Assembly (NCBI GenBank): GCA_001464895.1
Contig: LNEE01000016.1
Span: 62,001-126,000, forward strand
Direction: 5' to 3'
From: Betaproteobacteria bacterium Ga0077532
GTDB lineage: Bacteria > Pseudomonadota > Gammaproteobacteria > Burkholderiales > Ga0077523
Length of the DNA stretch: 64,000 nt
The notes under the pieces were generated by a model that was not told where the DNA came from, made no database searches, and saw only the letters and a program-made list of their open reading frames with translations. Below, piece after piece: positions 1 through 10,793 of this stretch. The position numbers were made by a program, and so were the translations under genes. Position 1 is the first letter of the stretch. Each line of letters starts with the position of its first letter.

Positions 1-1304
1 GCGCTGCTGGTGACGAGCGCCCGGACCTTCTCGAGGGTGCCGCGATGCGCGAGGACGAGCAGTGCGACGTGCGCCTGCTCCATCCGCGAGAAGCCGGGCA
101 TGTCGGCGTTGCCGAGGATGTAGGCGGAGTGCTTGTGATAGCCGGTGTGCGCGACCATGAGACCGAGCTCGTGCAGATGCGCCGCCCACGACAGCAACTG
201 TCGGAGCGTCTCGTCGGTCGCCCGCCGGCCGTCGAGCGCCTCGAAGAGATCCTGCGCGAGGACGTCCACGCGCCGCGCCTGCTGGAGATCGACGTGGTAG
301 CGCTTGGCGAACTGGCGCACCGTGGTGTCCCGCATGTCCTTGTGGTGCAGCCGACCCAGCATGTCGTACAGGATGCCCTGCCGCATCGCGCCGTTCGCCA
401 GGATCATCTCCTCGACGTTCAGCTCGGCGAATAGGCCCGCCATGATGGCGAACCCGCCGGGCAGCACCTGCGCGCGATCGGCCTTGAGACCCAGGGTCGA
501 GACGCGATCGACCTCGCCCACCTTGAGCAGCTGTGCCCGGAGCTTCTCGAGACCATCGGCCGTGATGGCGCCATCGCCCCAGCCATGAGCTGCGATCAGA
601 TCGGCGATCGCGCGTGCCGTGCCCGAGGAACCCACGGCCTGATGCCAGTGCCCGCTGGAGAACTCGTTCTCGATGGTCTGGATCTCGATGCGCGCGGCCA
701 GCTCGGCCTGACGCATCGCGCCCTTAGTGATCCGCCCGTCACCGAAGTAGCGCATCGTGTAGCTGACGCAGCCCATGTACAGGCTCTCGAGCTTCTGCGG
801 ACGGTAGCCGGAGCCGATGATGAACTCGGTGGAACCGCCACCTATGTCGACCACCATGCGCTTGTCGGACGTGGGCGGGAGACTGTGGGAGACGCCGAGG
901 TAGATGAGCCGCGCCTCCTCCTTGCCCGCGACGACCTCGATCGGGAACCCGAGCGCGTGCTCGGCGCGGATCAGGAAGTCGCGCGCGTTCTTCGCGACGC
1001 GCAGCGAGTTGGTGCCGACTGCCCGCACTGCCCCTGGCGGGAAGCCGCGCAGACGCTCGCCGAAGCGCTTGAGCGCGAGCAGCGCCCGCTGCTGGGCAGC
1101 ATCGTCGATGCGCTTGTCGACAGTGAGCCCGGCGGCGAGGCGCACGACTTCGCGCAGGGAATCGAGGGGATAGATCTGGTCATCGACGACCCGACCCACC
1201 TGAAGCCGGAAGCTGTTGGACCCGAGGTCCACCGCGGCCACGACGTCGTGGGTCGCAGGGACGTCGCCGTGGGGGCGGGCCCTAGCGACCGCGCCGTCCG
1301 CCAA
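1..1304 (-). CDS. ppx: Exopolyphosphatase (Ppx/GppA family), C-terminus truncated by the window edge
   Basis: Reverse-strand reading gives AAVDLGSNSFRLQVG near the N-terminus and VVDIGGGSTEFIIG, typical of the Ppx/GppA fold. Open to the left edge. Start uncertain (TTG near 1304 or internal GTG). Next to phoU. Confidence 0.85.
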   Translation of the reverse strand, partial: MADGAVARARPHGDVPATHDVVAAVDLGSNSFRLQVGRVVDDQIYPLDSLREVVRLAAGLTVDKRIDDAAQQRALLALKRFGERLRGFPPGAVRAVGTNSLRVAKNARDFLIRAEHALGFPIEVVAGKEEARLIYLGVSHSLPPTSDKRMVVDIGGGSTEFIIGSGYRPQKLESLYMGCVSYTMRYFGDGRITKGAMRQAELAARIEIQTIENEFSSGHWHQAVGSSGTARAIADLIAAHGWGDGAITADGLEKLRAQLLKVGEVDRVSTLGLKADRAQVLPGGFAIMAGLFAELNVEEMILANGAMRQGILYDMLGRLHHKDMRDTTVRQFAKRYHVDLQQARRVDVLAQDLFEALDGRRATDETLRQLLSWAAHLHELGLMVAHTGYHKHSAYILGNADMPGFSRMEQAHVALLVLAHRGTLEKVRALVTSS

Positions 1305-1370
1305 GCGGGGCTCCGAGGCGGGGGAGACACTGCGGAGCGCCGTCGGCGTCCGCGGGCTGGCTGCCTGCCA

Positions 1371-2078
1371 TCAGTTGCTGATCTCGCGTTCGATCTCCTC
1401 GACGCTCACATGGCGGACATCCTTGCCCTTGACCATGTAGATGACGTACTCGGAGATGTTCTTGGAGTGGTCGCCGATACGCTCGATGGCCTTGGCGATG
1501 AACAGGATCTCGATGGAGGCGCTGATCGTGCGCGGGTCTTCCATCATGAAGGTGATGAGCTGCCGGACGATCCCGCGGAACTCGTCGTCCACGTGCTGAT
1601 CCTGGCGCACGACCTCGGCAGACGCCGACAGGTCGAGACGGGCGAAGGCGTCGAGGGACTTGCGCAGCATCTCGGTGGCGATCCCGGACATGCGCCGGAT
1701 CTCGGTGAAGCGCGGCTGCATCAGACGGTCCGAGGCTCCGATCAGCTTGGCCATCCGGGCGATCTTGGCGGCCTCGTCACCGATGCGCTCCAGGTCGGTG
1801 ATGGTCTTCACGACGGTCATGATCATCCGCAGGTCGCCGGCGGCCGGCTGGCGGCGCGCGATGATCGTGCTGCAGTCCTCGTCGAGAGAGACCTCCATGC
1901 CGTTGACCCGATGGTCGTTCGCCTCGACCGAAGAGCAGAGGTCGAAGTCGCCCGTCACCAGCGCCTCCACCGCGAGCTTGATCTGCTCCTCCACGAGACC
2001 GCCCATCTGCAGCACGCGGGCACGGAGGGCTTCGAGTTCGGCATCGAACTGCTTGGAGGTGTGTTCGTTGATGCTCAT
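1371..2078 (-). CDS. phoU: Phosphate signaling complex protein PhoU
   Basis: MSINEHTSKQFDAELEALRARVLQMGGLVEEQIKLAVEAL..., two PhoU helical repeats. Start placed at MSINEH inside the longer ORF 1371..2381. Confidence 0.93.
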   Translation of the reverse strand: MSINEHTSKQFDAELEALRARVLQMGGLVEEQIKLAVEALVTGDFDLCSSVEANDHRVNGMEVSLDEDCSTIIARRQPAAGDLRMIMTVVKTITDLERIGDEAAKIARMAKLIGASDRLMQPRFTEIRRMSGIATEMLRKSLDAFARLDLSASAEVVRQDQHVDDEFRGIVRQLITFMMEDPRTISASIEILFIAKAIERIGDHSKNISEYVIYMVKGKDVRHVSVEEIEREISN

Positions 2079-2151
2079 CGGGGCGGACTCCGCAGGAAGC
2101 TGCGTTCGGCGTTTCGAGGGGGGAATAGCGTAGAGGATGCCTGTGACCGTT

Positions 2152-2844
2152 TCATGGCAGTGACACCGCACCCGGACGACGCCGGGTCTCGACGCCGTGC
2201 GCGCCACCGAGCAGGAGGACGTCCGCCGGGCGCCGCGCGAACAGACCGACCGTGACGACACCGGTGATGCCGTCGATGGTCGACTCCAGAGCGGCGGGAT
2301 CGGGGATGTCGAGCCCATGCACGTCGAGGATGATGTTGCCGTTGTCGGTGGTGAACCCTTCCCGCAACCTCGGCTCGCCACCGAGAAGCCCGAGTTGCCT
2401 CGCCACGTGCGCCCGGGCCATCGGAATCACCTCGACCGGCAGAGGGAAACGTCCAAGGCGGTCCACCAGCTTGGACCCGTCGGCGATGCACACGAAGACC
2501 CGCGAGACCGCCGCGACTATCTTCTCGCGGGTGAGCGCTCCGCCGCCGCCCTTGATCATGGCGAGGCCGGGCGTGACCTCATCGGCGCCATCGACGTACA
2601 CCGGCAGTTCCGTGACGCTGTTGAGATCGACCAGCGGGATGCCGAACGACGCGAGGCGCTTCGCCGAGGCTTCGGAACTCGCGACAGCGCCGGAGATCCT
2701 GCCGGGGTCGGCCCCGAGGGCGTCGATGAAAAGGTTCGCCGTGGAGCCCGTGCCGACACCGATCACGGCGCCAGCGGGGACGTGTTCGACCAAATACGCG
2801 ACCGCGGCTTCCGCGACGGCCTTCTTCAACTGGTTCTGATCCAT
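2152..2844 (-). CDS. rpiA: Ribose-5-phosphate isomerase A
   Basis: [18 protein letters not shown]...[15 protein letters not shown]...[28 protein letters not shown]; hallmark RpiA motifs. Confidence 0.95.
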   Translation of the reverse strand: MDQNQLKKAVAEAAVAYLVEHVPAGAVIGVGTGSTANLFIDALGADPGRISGAVASSEASAKRLASFGIPLVDLNSVTELPVYVDGADEVTPGLAMIKGGGGALTREKIVAAVSRVFVCIADGSKLVDRLGRFPLPVEVIPMARAHVARQLGLLGGEPRLREGFTTDNGNIILDVHGLDIPDPAALESTIDGITGVVTVGLFARRPADVLLLGGAHGVETRRRPGAVSLP

Positions 2845-2993
2845 GAGTGCCCGCGGAAAGCGAGGCCTGTGCCATTCGTGTCGCAAGGATAGCCGCTCCC
2901 AGGTGGCGGCTCAACGAAGACCGGGGCGCAGCATGCTTTGCCCCGACGCGGGGCGCTGCTACCCTCTGCCCTTGTCGGTCCTTCCCGCGTCCC

Positions 2994-4502
2994 ATGCCCA
3001 CGGATTACCTCGCCAGCATCCTCAACGCCCGCGTCTACGACGTGGCCGTCGAGACCCCGCTCGAACCCGCCCCGCTGCTGTCGGCCCGCATCGGCAACAC
3101 CGTGCTGCTGAAGCGCGAGGATCTGCAGCCGGTCTTCTCGTTCAAGATCCGGGGGGCCTACAACAAGATGGCCCGCCTTCCCCGCGCAGCCCTGGAACGC
3201 GGGGTCATCACGGCCTCTGCCGGCAACCACGCGCAGGGGGTCGCCCTCTCGGCCCGGCACCTGGGCTGTACGGCCGTCATCGTGATGCCCGTGACGACAC
3301 CGCGGATCAAGGTCGACGCCGTGGCCGCACGCGGCGCCAAGGTCATCCTGGCGGGCGACTCCTACAGCGATGCCTACGCCACCGCACGCGCGCTTGCGAA
3401 GCAGGACCAGCTCACCTTCGTGCATCCGTACGACGACCCCGACGTGATCGCCGGCCAGGGCACGATCGGCATGGAGATCCTCCAGCGGCACGGTGGTCCG
3501 CTCGACGCCATCTTCGCGGCCGTGGGCGGCGGCGGGCTGATCGCCGGCGTCGGGAGCTACGTGAAGCGTGTCCGACCCGGCGTCCGGGTGATCGGTGTCC
3601 AGCCCGTCGACTCGGACGCGATGACGCAATCGCTGCAGGCGGGGCGGCGCGTCCGGCTCGACAACGTGGGCTTGTTCGCCGATGGCGTGGCCGTGAAGCA
3701 GGTCGGAACGGAGACCTTCCGGATCGCCCGGCAGGTCGTCGACGAGATGGTGCTCGTGGACACGGACGCCATCTGCGCGGCCATCAAGGATGTCTTCGAG
3801 GACACCCGCACGGTGCTGGAGCCTGCGGGGGCACTGGCCATCGCCGGTGCCAAGGCATGGGCGGAACGACACCGCGTGCGCGGGCGCACGCTCGCGACCA
3901 TCGCCTGCGGCGCGAACATGAACTTCAACCGCCTGCGCTTCGTCGCAGAGCAGGCGGAGGTCGGCGAGCGCCGGGAGGCCGTCCTGGCGGTGACGATCCC
4001 CGAGCAGACCGGCAGCTTCAAGCGCTTCTGCACCCTGCTCGGCGCCCGCAACGTGACGGAATTCAACTATCGGATGGCGGATGCCGATGAAGCCCATGTG
4101 TTCGTGGGTGTCCAGGTCGAGGGCCGCACCGAGATCCGCCAGTTGGTGCGATCCCTCAACGAGGCAGGGCTCCGCGCACGCGACTTCAGCGACAACGAGA
4201 TGGCCAAGCTCCACGTGCGCCACATGGTCGGCGGCCGGGCGCCGCAGGCCGAGCACGAAGTTCTCTACCGATTCGAGTTTCCCGAACGCCCCGGCGCGCT
4301 GATGCGCTTCCTGGATGCCATGAGCCACGACTGGAACATCAGCCTTTTCCACTATCGCAACCACGGCGCGGCCTACGGGCGCGTGCTCGCGGGGATCCAG
4401 GTCCCGCCGTCGGCGCGGGCCGCCTTCCGGCGCTTCCTGCGGGTGCTCGACTATCCCCACGTCGACGAGACCGCGAACCCGGCCTACCGGCTCTTCCTCT
4501 GA
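2994..4502 (+). CDS. ilvA: Threonine ammonia-lyase, biosynthetic
   Basis: MPTDYLASILNARVYDVAVETPLEPAPLLSARIGNTVLLKREDLQPVFSFKIRGAYNKM (PLP lysine region) plus C-terminal ACT-like repeats. Confidence 0.95.
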   Translation: MPTDYLASILNARVYDVAVETPLEPAPLLSARIGNTVLLKREDLQPVFSFKIRGAYNKMARLPRAALERGVITASAGNHAQGVALSARHLGCTAVIVMPVTTPRIKVDAVAARGAKVILAGDSYSDAYATARALAKQDQLTFVHPYDDPDVIAGQGTIGMEILQRHGGPLDAIFAAVGGGGLIAGVGSYVKRVRPGVRVIGVQPVDSDAMTQSLQAGRRVRLDNVGLFADGVAVKQVGTETFRIARQVVDEMVLVDTDAICAAIKDVFEDTRTVLEPAGALAIAGAKAWAERHRVRGRTLATIACGANMNFNRLRFVAEQAEVGERREAVLAVTIPEQTGSFKRFCTLLGARNVTEFNYRMADADEAHVFVGVQVEGRTEIRQLVRSLNEAGLRARDFSDNEMAKLHVRHMVGGRAPQAEHEVLYRFEFPERPGALMRFLDAMSHDWNISLFHYRNHGAAYGRVLAGIQVPPSARAAFRRFLRVLDYPHVDETANPAYRLFL

Positions 4503-6421
4503 TGCGTCACCTCTGGCCCCTGTTCGTCCTGATCTTCGTGAACACCGCCGCGGCGGCACCGGGCGACACCGAGTTCCTCACCGCACGCGAAGCTTTCCAG
4601 CGCGGCGCCCATGACCGCGTCGCGGAACTGGCCCCCGCCCTGCATACCCACCCGCTCATGCCGTACGTGGAGTGGTGGCAGCTGCGCAGCCGACTCGCGG
4701 AACTCCCCAGGGATGACGTCCGGCGTTTCCTCGACCGCAACGCGGGGCAGCTCGTGGCGAACCGCCTGCGCGCCGACTGGCTGAGGGCCCTCGCCCGCCA
4801 GCGGGACTGGGAGGCATTCGAGGCCGCGATGCCGCAGCTGGTGGACCCGGATACCGACATACGCTGCCTGCACTTCCAGAGCCGCCTCCAGCGCAACGAC
4901 CGTGAGGCGCTCCGCGACGGCCGGGCGCTGTGGCTGACTGGTCGCGAATTGCCGGATGCCTGCACGCCCGTGTTCGATGCAGCCTTCGCGGCGGGCGTTC
5001 TCGACGAGGACGACGCCTGGGCGAGGGTGCGCCTCGCGTTCGCATCCGGGAACGCCACGCTCGCCCGCGCGGTCTCGCTGCGGGTCCCCGCAGTACGCCG
5101 CCCGGACGCGAAGCTGGTGGACGCCGCCACCCGGAACCCGCAGAAGTACCTCGACGCGAAGGCGCCGCTGCTGCGTCATCGCGGGGATCGGGAGGTGGTG
5201 CTCTACGCGCTCGGACGGCTGGCCGGGGGCGTCCCGCAGGGTGCGGCGCAGACCTGGCGGCGCATCGAGCCCCGCCTGCCGAAGGAGGATCGCGCGTTCG
5301 GGTGGAGCCTCCTCGCGACGGCTGCCGCCCGCAAGCATCTTCCCGAGGCCCAGACCTGGTTCCGCGAGGCCGGACCCGGCGTGGCCCTGGATGACGGGCA
5401 GAGCGAGTGGCGCGCGCGCGCAGCGCTGCGCGCCAAGGACTGGCCGGAACTCGCCTCGGCCATCGAGGCCATGCGCAGCGAGGTCCGTGACACGCCGGTG
5501 TGGCGCTACTGGCGGGCACGGGGGCTGCGCGAGCAGGGTCGCGAGATGGAGGCGGGCGCCATCTTCGCCGTGCTCGCGAACGACCACGGATTCCACGGCC
5601 TGCTCGCGCGGGAGGATCTCGGCCCGGCGGTGGGCGCCCCGCCCGAGAACTACAAGCCCAAGGAGGACGAGGTCCGCGCCGCTGCGCAGATCCCCGGATT
5701 CCAGCGGGCGCTCTCGTTCTATCGCATGGGGCTGCGCTACGAGGGCAACCTCGAGTGGATGTGGACCGTGCGCAGTCTCGACGACGTGCAGTTGTTGTCC
5801 GCCGCCGAGCTGGCGCGGCGCGAAGGCTGGTACGAGCGCGCCATCGCGACCGCGGATCGCACCAAGAAGCTGACCAACATGGAGCTGCGGTACCCGACGC
5901 CCTATCAGGATCTGCTTCGGGCATCGGCCCGCGAGTTCGACCTCGACGATGCGTGGGTCTACGGACTGATCCGCCAGGAGAGCCGCTTCACCGCCAGTGC
6001 CAAGTCGACCGTGGGGGCCTCGGGCTTGATGCAGGTGATGCCGGCCACCGCCCGATGGATCGCGGGCAAGCTCGGCCTCGCCGAGTGGCGCCATGCGGTC
6101 AGCGACGGCGCGGATGCGAACATCAGCTTCGGCACCTTCTACCTCAGGCACGTCCTGAATCGCCTCGATGGGAGTCCGGTGCTCGCCTCGGCCGCGTACA
6201 ACGCGGGCCCCGGTCGCGCCCAGGGATGGCGGGCAACCTCGCCGATGGAGGGTGCGATCTACATCGACACCATCCCGTTCTCCGAGACGCGCGACTACGT
6301 CCGGAAGGTGATGGCCAACGCAACCCAGTACGCGCGCCTGCTCGGCCGCCCGCAGGACTCCCTCCGGACCCGCATCGGCACGGTCCCCGCCCGCGCAGGC
6401 GCGGGGCCGGTCGAGCAGTGA
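4502..6421 (+). CDS. slt: Soluble lytic murein transglycosylase (Slt70-like)
   Basis: Long superhelical N-terminus followed by the SLT domain (LIRQESRFTASAKSTVGASGLMQVMPATARWIA...AYNAGPGRAQGW). Overlaps the ilvA stop. Confidence 0.9.
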   Translation: MRHLWPLFVLIFVNTAAAAPGDTEFLTAREAFQRGAHDRVAELAPALHTHPLMPYVEWWQLRSRLAELPRDDVRRFLDRNAGQLVANRLRADWLRALARQRDWEAFEAAMPQLVDPDTDIRCLHFQSRLQRNDREALRDGRALWLTGRELPDACTPVFDAAFAAGVLDEDDAWARVRLAFASGNATLARAVSLRVPAVRRPDAKLVDAATRNPQKYLDAKAPLLRHRGDREVVLYALGRLAGGVPQGAAQTWRRIEPRLPKEDRAFGWSLLATAAARKHLPEAQTWFREAGPGVALDDGQSEWRARAALRAKDWPELASAIEAMRSEVRDTPVWRYWRARGLREQGREMEAGAIFAVLANDHGFHGLLAREDLGPAVGAPPENYKPKEDEVRAAAQIPGFQRALSFYRMGLRYEGNLEWMWTVRSLDDVQLLSAAELARREGWYERAIATADRTKKLTNMELRYPTPYQDLLRASAREFDLDDAWVYGLIRQESRFTASAKSTVGASGLMQVMPATARWIAGKLGLAEWRHAVSDGADANISFGTFYLRHVLNRLDGSPVLASAAYNAGPGRAQGWRATSPMEGAIYIDTIPFSETRDYVRKVMANATQYARLLGRPQDSLRTRIGTVPARAGAGPVEQ

Positions 6422-6566
6422 GACTCGCGGCAGGAGTGCCTGCCGGACGGGGATCCACCGCATACTTCGCGGGGTCGAAGGGTCGCCGCCCGGCACCGGA
6501 TGTCTTCTCCAGCCATTCCTTCATCACTTCCGCGGTGCCCGATCGTCACCGCACCGGATTCTCGTC

Positions 6567-7520
6567 ATGAAACTCGACACCGTCTGTCTCATCGGTGGCT
6601 CCGGATTCCTCGGCAGCCACGTCGCCCGCCAGCTCGCCGCCCGCGGCATCGAAGTGCGGATCCCCACCCGCGATCGGGAGCGCGCGAAGGACACCCTCAT
6701 CCTGCTTCCCACCGCGGAGGTGGTGCGAGGTGACGTGCACGACACCGCCTTCCTGCGCCGGATGGTGACGGGCGTGGATGCGGTGGTGAATCTCGTGGGC
6801 GTCCTGCACGACGGCCGCGGGAACGGGTTCCAGCGGAACCACGTCGACCTGCCGAAGAGGATCGTGTCGGTCTGCCGCGATGCCGGTGTCGAACGCCTTG
6901 TGCACGTCAGCGCCGTGGGGGCGTCATCCAGCGCGCCCAGCCGCTATCTGCAATCGAAGGCGCAGGGTGAGGCGGAGATCAAGGCAGGGGCATCGCACGG
7001 CATCGCGACGACCGTCTTCCGCCCTTCGGTGGTCTTCGGCCCGGGGGACAGCTTCCTCTCGTTGTTCGCCGCGATGGTCCGGTGGTTCCCCGTACTGCCG
7101 CTCGCCTGCGCCCACGCGCGGTTCCAGCCGGTGTTCGTCGAGGACGTCGCCCGGGCGATCTCGATGGCCCTTGGCGCCAAGGCCACCCACGGCCAGACCT
7201 ACGAGCTGTGCGGCCCGACCGTCTACACGTTGGGCGACCTCGTCCGCAACGTCGCGCATACGCTGGGCCTGCAGCGGACCGTGGTGCCGCTTCCCGGATC
7301 CCTCGGCATGTTGCAGGCGTTCGTCCTCGAGCACCTGCCCGGCCGGTTGATGACCCGTGACAACGTGCGCTCGATGCAGGTCGACAACGTCTGCGGCTGT
7401 TCCTTCCCCGAGGTCTTCGGCTTCGCGCCGACGCCGCTCGAAGCCGTCGCGCCGCTATACCTCGCCGACCGGACGTCGCGGGCGCGATACGACCGGTTCC
7501 GCTTCTTCGCGCGCCGCTGA
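6567..7520 (+). CDS. Complex I NDUFA9-like NAD(P)-binding SDR protein
   Basis: MKLDTVCLIGGSGFLGSHVARQLAARGIEVRIPTR; Rossmann GGSGFLG motif and NDUFA9/atypical SDR pattern. Confidence 0.8.
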   Translation: MKLDTVCLIGGSGFLGSHVARQLAARGIEVRIPTRDRERAKDTLILLPTAEVVRGDVHDTAFLRRMVTGVDAVVNLVGVLHDGRGNGFQRNHVDLPKRIVSVCRDAGVERLVHVSAVGASSSAPSRYLQSKAQGEAEIKAGASHGIATTVFRPSVVFGPGDSFLSLFAAMVRWFPVLPLACAHARFQPVFVEDVARAISMALGAKATHGQTYELCGPTVYTLGDLVRNVAHTLGLQRTVVPLPGSLGMLQAFVLEHLPGRLMTRDNVRSMQVDNVCGCSFPEVFGFAPTPLEAVAPLYLADRTSRARYDRFRFFARR

Positions 7521-7530
7521 GGCCACGCCC

Positions 7531-8652
7531 TTGAAGGTCTACGAGGTCGGCGGCGCCGTGCGCGACGGAATGCTCGGGCGTCCCGTCCAGGACCGCGACT
7601 ATGTCGTCGTGGGTGCGACGCCGGAACAGATGGTCGAGCTGGGTTATCAACCGGTGGGCCGCGACTTCCCCGTGTTCCTGCATCCACGGACCCACGAGGA
7701 GTACGCCCTCGCGCGGACAGAACGCAAGAGCGGCCGGGGATACAAGGGTTTCACGGTGCAGGCGGCGCCGACGGTGTCGCTGGAGGAGGACCTCGCGCGC
7801 CGCGACCTCACCATAAATGCGATGGCGCGCGATGCTTCGGGCACCCTCATCGACCCGTTCGGCGGCGCGTCGGACCTGCGTCTCGGCGTGCTCCGACACG
7901 TGAGCCCGGCCTTCGAAGAGGACCCCGTTCGCATCCTGCGCGTCGCCCGATTCGCAGCCCGCTTCGGGTTCTCGGTCGCGGAGGACACCATGGCGTTGAT
8001 GCGTCGCATGGTGGAGGTGGGCGAGGCGGATCACCTGGTGCCCGAGCGCGTGTGGCAGGAGATCGCGCGCGGGCTCATGGAAGACCGCCCGTCCGCGATG
8101 TTCGAGGTGCTCGCGGAATGCGGCGCCCTGGCCCGGGTCGCACCGGAGTGGGAGCATGCACTCGATCCGCGTCGCGATGCCGGCGCCCGGGCGCTGGCGG
8201 TGATCGACCGTGCGGCGGCGCATTCGGCACCGCTCACGGTGCGCTTCGCGCTGGGCGGGATGCGTGCCGGAGGCGCGGCCGGGTCGCTCTGCACGCGGCT
8301 GCGCACGCCCACCGATTGCCGCGATCTCGCCCTTCTCTGCGTTCGCGCGATGTCGCAGATCCGGATCGCTGACACGATGGATGCCGTGGAACGCGTCGAT
8401 CTGCTCCAGGTGGCGGACGCCTGGCGGCGTCGGGCGCGGCTCGATGAACTGATCTGGGCCACGGCACTGGACGACGACGTGGCACGCGACGACTATCCAC
8501 CGGCGGCGGCACTCTCGATGGCCTTCGACGCGACGCTTGCCGTGGACATGGCCTCTCTGGCGGCCGCCAGCGACGATCCGCGGCCGATCCCTGAACGTAT
8601 CCGGGCAGCACGCATCGCCGCCGTGCAGTCCGCCATGGATGGCGGGGACTGA
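7531..8652 (+). CDS. cca: CCA tRNA nucleotidyltransferase
   Basis: (TTG)[33 protein letters not shown]...[10 protein letters not shown]...DPFGGASDL; class II Cca motifs. TTG start inferred. Confidence 0.9.
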   Translation: MKVYEVGGAVRDGMLGRPVQDRDYVVVGATPEQMVELGYQPVGRDFPVFLHPRTHEEYALARTERKSGRGYKGFTVQAAPTVSLEEDLARRDLTINAMARDASGTLIDPFGGASDLRLGVLRHVSPAFEEDPVRILRVARFAARFGFSVAEDTMALMRRMVEVGEADHLVPERVWQEIARGLMEDRPSAMFEVLAECGALARVAPEWEHALDPRRDAGARALAVIDRAAAHSAPLTVRFALGGMRAGGAAGSLCTRLRTPTDCRDLALLCVRAMSQIRIADTMDAVERVDLLQVADAWRRRARLDELIWATALDDDVARDDYPPAAALSMAFDATLAVDMASLAAASDDPRPIPERIRAARIAAVQSAMDGGD

Positions 8653-8737
8653 AAGGGATCCGATGAACGCAGCGCCTCCTACGTCCGGCCGTCCCAGACA
8701 CCAGCATCTGCACCGACACCTGCACCGGAGAAATGCC

Positions 8738-9361
8738 GTGATCGACCTGTACACGTGGGGAACACCGAATGGCCGCAAGGTCTCCATCATGCTCGAGGAG
8801 TGCAGCCTGCCTTACCAGGCGCACGCGATCGATATCGGCAAGGGCGAGCAGTTCTCGGCCGAGTTCCTCGCGGTGTGTCCGAACGGAAAGATCCCCGCGA
8901 TCCTCGATCCGGATGGTCCCGACGGCAAGCCGATGGCGCTCTTCGAGTCCGGTGCGATCCTCGTGTATCTCGCGGGCAAGTCCGGCCGGTTCCTGCCGGC
9001 CGACGACCGCGGGCGCTTCGAGGCGCTGCAATGGCTCATGTTCCAGATGGCCGGGGTCGGACCGATGTTCGGGCAGGTGCACCACTTCGTGCGCGCGGCA
9101 CCCGAACCGGTCCCCTACGCGATCGAGCGCTACTCCAAGGAGACGAAGCGCCTCTACGGCGTCCTCGACAAGCAGCTGGGCGAGCGGGAATTCCTGGCGG
9201 GCGAGTACTCCATCGCGGACATCGCGACGTACCCCTGGGTCGCACGGCACGAATGGCACAAGGTGGATCTCGCGGACTTCCCGAACGTGAAGCGCTGGTT
9301 CGATGCGATCGGCGCACGTCCAGCGGTGGTCCGCGGCATGAAGGTCCCCTTCCTCAACTGA
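8738..9361 (+). CDS. Glutathione S-transferase family (YfcG/YghU-like disulfide-bond oxidoreductase)
   Basis: (GTG)[25 protein letters not shown]...[15 protein letters not shown]..., GST N- and C-terminal domains. Confidence 0.85.
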   Translation: MIDLYTWGTPNGRKVSIMLEECSLPYQAHAIDIGKGEQFSAEFLAVCPNGKIPAILDPDGPDGKPMALFESGAILVYLAGKSGRFLPADDRGRFEALQWLMFQMAGVGPMFGQVHHFVRAAPEPVPYAIERYSKETKRLYGVLDKQLGEREFLAGEYSIADIATYPWVARHEWHKVDLADFPNVKRWFDAIGARPAVVRGMKVPFLN

Positions 9362-9455
9362 GGGACGGACAGCCCGCTCAAGTTGCGGGGGGGCGGGTCG
9401 TTCAGCATCGTGCCGCCACCCATCCCGGGTGGAGGCTCCCGACGCCTCTCGATCC

Positions 9456-10757
9456 ATGCCCGACATCCCGCCCGCCTACATCGGCAAGTACCGCGTCCTG
9501 AGCGAACTGGGGCGCGGCGCCACCAGCACGGTCTACCTCGCCGAGGATGCCTTCCACCGGCGGGAGGTGGCGATCAAGGTCGTGAAAGCCGGACCGGCCA
9601 CCGACTCGGAACTTCAGCGTCGCTACAAGCGGGTGTTCATCAACGAATCGTCGTTGGCGGGGCGTCTGTCGCACCCGCACATCGTCGCGATCTACGACGC
9701 GGCCGACGACGGCGAACAGACGTACATCGTGATGGAGCGTGTCGAAGGCGGCACCCTCGAGCAGTACGTCACCCCTGATGCGCTGCTGCCGCTCACGCGG
9801 CTCGTGGAGATCGTGTTCAAGGCGAGCGTCGCGCTGGACTACGCCCACCGCCACGGCGTGATCCATTGCGACATCAAGCCGGCGAACATCCTCATCCACG
9901 GGGACACCGACATCAAGATCTCGGACTTCGGGGCAGCCTATGTGGGAGCGGCGGAGCACACGTTCCTGACGGGGGTGGGGTCACCGGCGTACATGTCACC
10001 GGAGCAGATCCAGGATCGGCAGGTGACCCACCAGACCGACATCTACTCGCTGGGCGTGGTGATGTACCAGTTGCTGACCGGACGATTGCCGTTCTCCGGA
10101 TCGAGCCGCGGCAGCCTGCTGTACCAGATCGTCAACATCGACCCGACACCGCCATCGAACCTGCGTCGGGGACTGACGACCGCGCTGGACCGCATCGTCC
10201 TCCGAGCCCTCGCGAAGAGCACGTCGGACCGCTACGGGACCTGGGCGGAGTTCAGCCGGGACCTGGCCCTCGCGTTCCGACATCTGTCGCTGCCCGACGA
10301 ATCGACTTCCGACACGGAGAAGTTCTCCTCGCTCCGCGCGATCCCCATGTTCAGGGACTTCCGCGATGTCGAGCTTTGGGAACTGCTGCGCATCGCCGGA
10401 TGGCGGCGGGTGCCCGTGGAGACGACGCTCCTGCGGGAGGGGGACCAGAGCGACATGCTCTACGTGCTGGTCGAGGGCGAGGCGAGCGTCACGCGGCGCG
10501 GCGTGAGGCTCGACAGCCTCGTGGCGGGGCAGTGCTTCGGGGAGATCCAGTACTTCGAGACGGTAGCAGGCCAGCGGAGCACGACGATCACGTCGACGCT
10601 GCCGTGTACGCTGCTGGAACTTCAGGCGGCGCACCTCCGCCAGTCGTCCGACGCACTCCAGATGCAGTTGAACCGCGCATTCATCCGGGTGCTGGTGAGC
10701 CGGCTCGAAGCGCGGGACCACCGCCTGATCCTGCAGGCAGGCGCCCAAGCCGCCTGA
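9456..10757 (+). CDS. Serine/threonine protein kinase with C-terminal cyclic-nucleotide-binding-like domain
   Basis: YRVLSELGRGATSTVYLAED, VAIKVV, HCDIKPANILI, DFGAA, SPEQI kinase motifs all intact; C-terminus LLREGDQSDMLYVLVEGEASVTRRGVRLDSLVAGQCFGEIQYF is cNMP-binding-like. Confidence 0.9.
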   Translation: MPDIPPAYIGKYRVLSELGRGATSTVYLAEDAFHRREVAIKVVKAGPATDSELQRRYKRVFINESSLAGRLSHPHIVAIYDAADDGEQTYIVMERVEGGTLEQYVTPDALLPLTRLVEIVFKASVALDYAHRHGVIHCDIKPANILIHGDTDIKISDFGAAYVGAAEHTFLTGVGSPAYMSPEQIQDRQVTHQTDIYSLGVVMYQLLTGRLPFSGSSRGSLLYQIVNIDPTPPSNLRRGLTTALDRIVLRALAKSTSDRYGTWAEFSRDLALAFRHLSLPDESTSDTEKFSSLRAIPMFRDFRDVELWELLRIAGWRRVPVETTLLREGDQSDMLYVLVEGEASVTRRGVRLDSLVAGQCFGEIQYFETVAGQRSTTITSTLPCTLLELQAAHLRQSSDALQMQLNRAFIRVLVSRLEARDHRLILQAGAQAA

Positions 10758-10793
10758 GGCGACCGGGCGGGACTGCCGTAGCCCAGGGTCCTG

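Noticed and set aside
585-2255. 556-aa plus-strand ORF
   Set aside because: Antisense shadow of ppx and phoU; composition is typical of high-GC spurious frames and has no recognisable motifs.
2826-6496. Large minus-strand ORFs (577 aa and 670 aa)
   Set aside because: Antisense to the clearly coding ilvA and slt genes; His/Arg/Gly-rich shadow translation.
6979-9466. Minus-strand ORFs of 603 aa and 410 aa
   Set aside because: Antisense to the SDR protein, cca and GST genes, which have strong family motifs.
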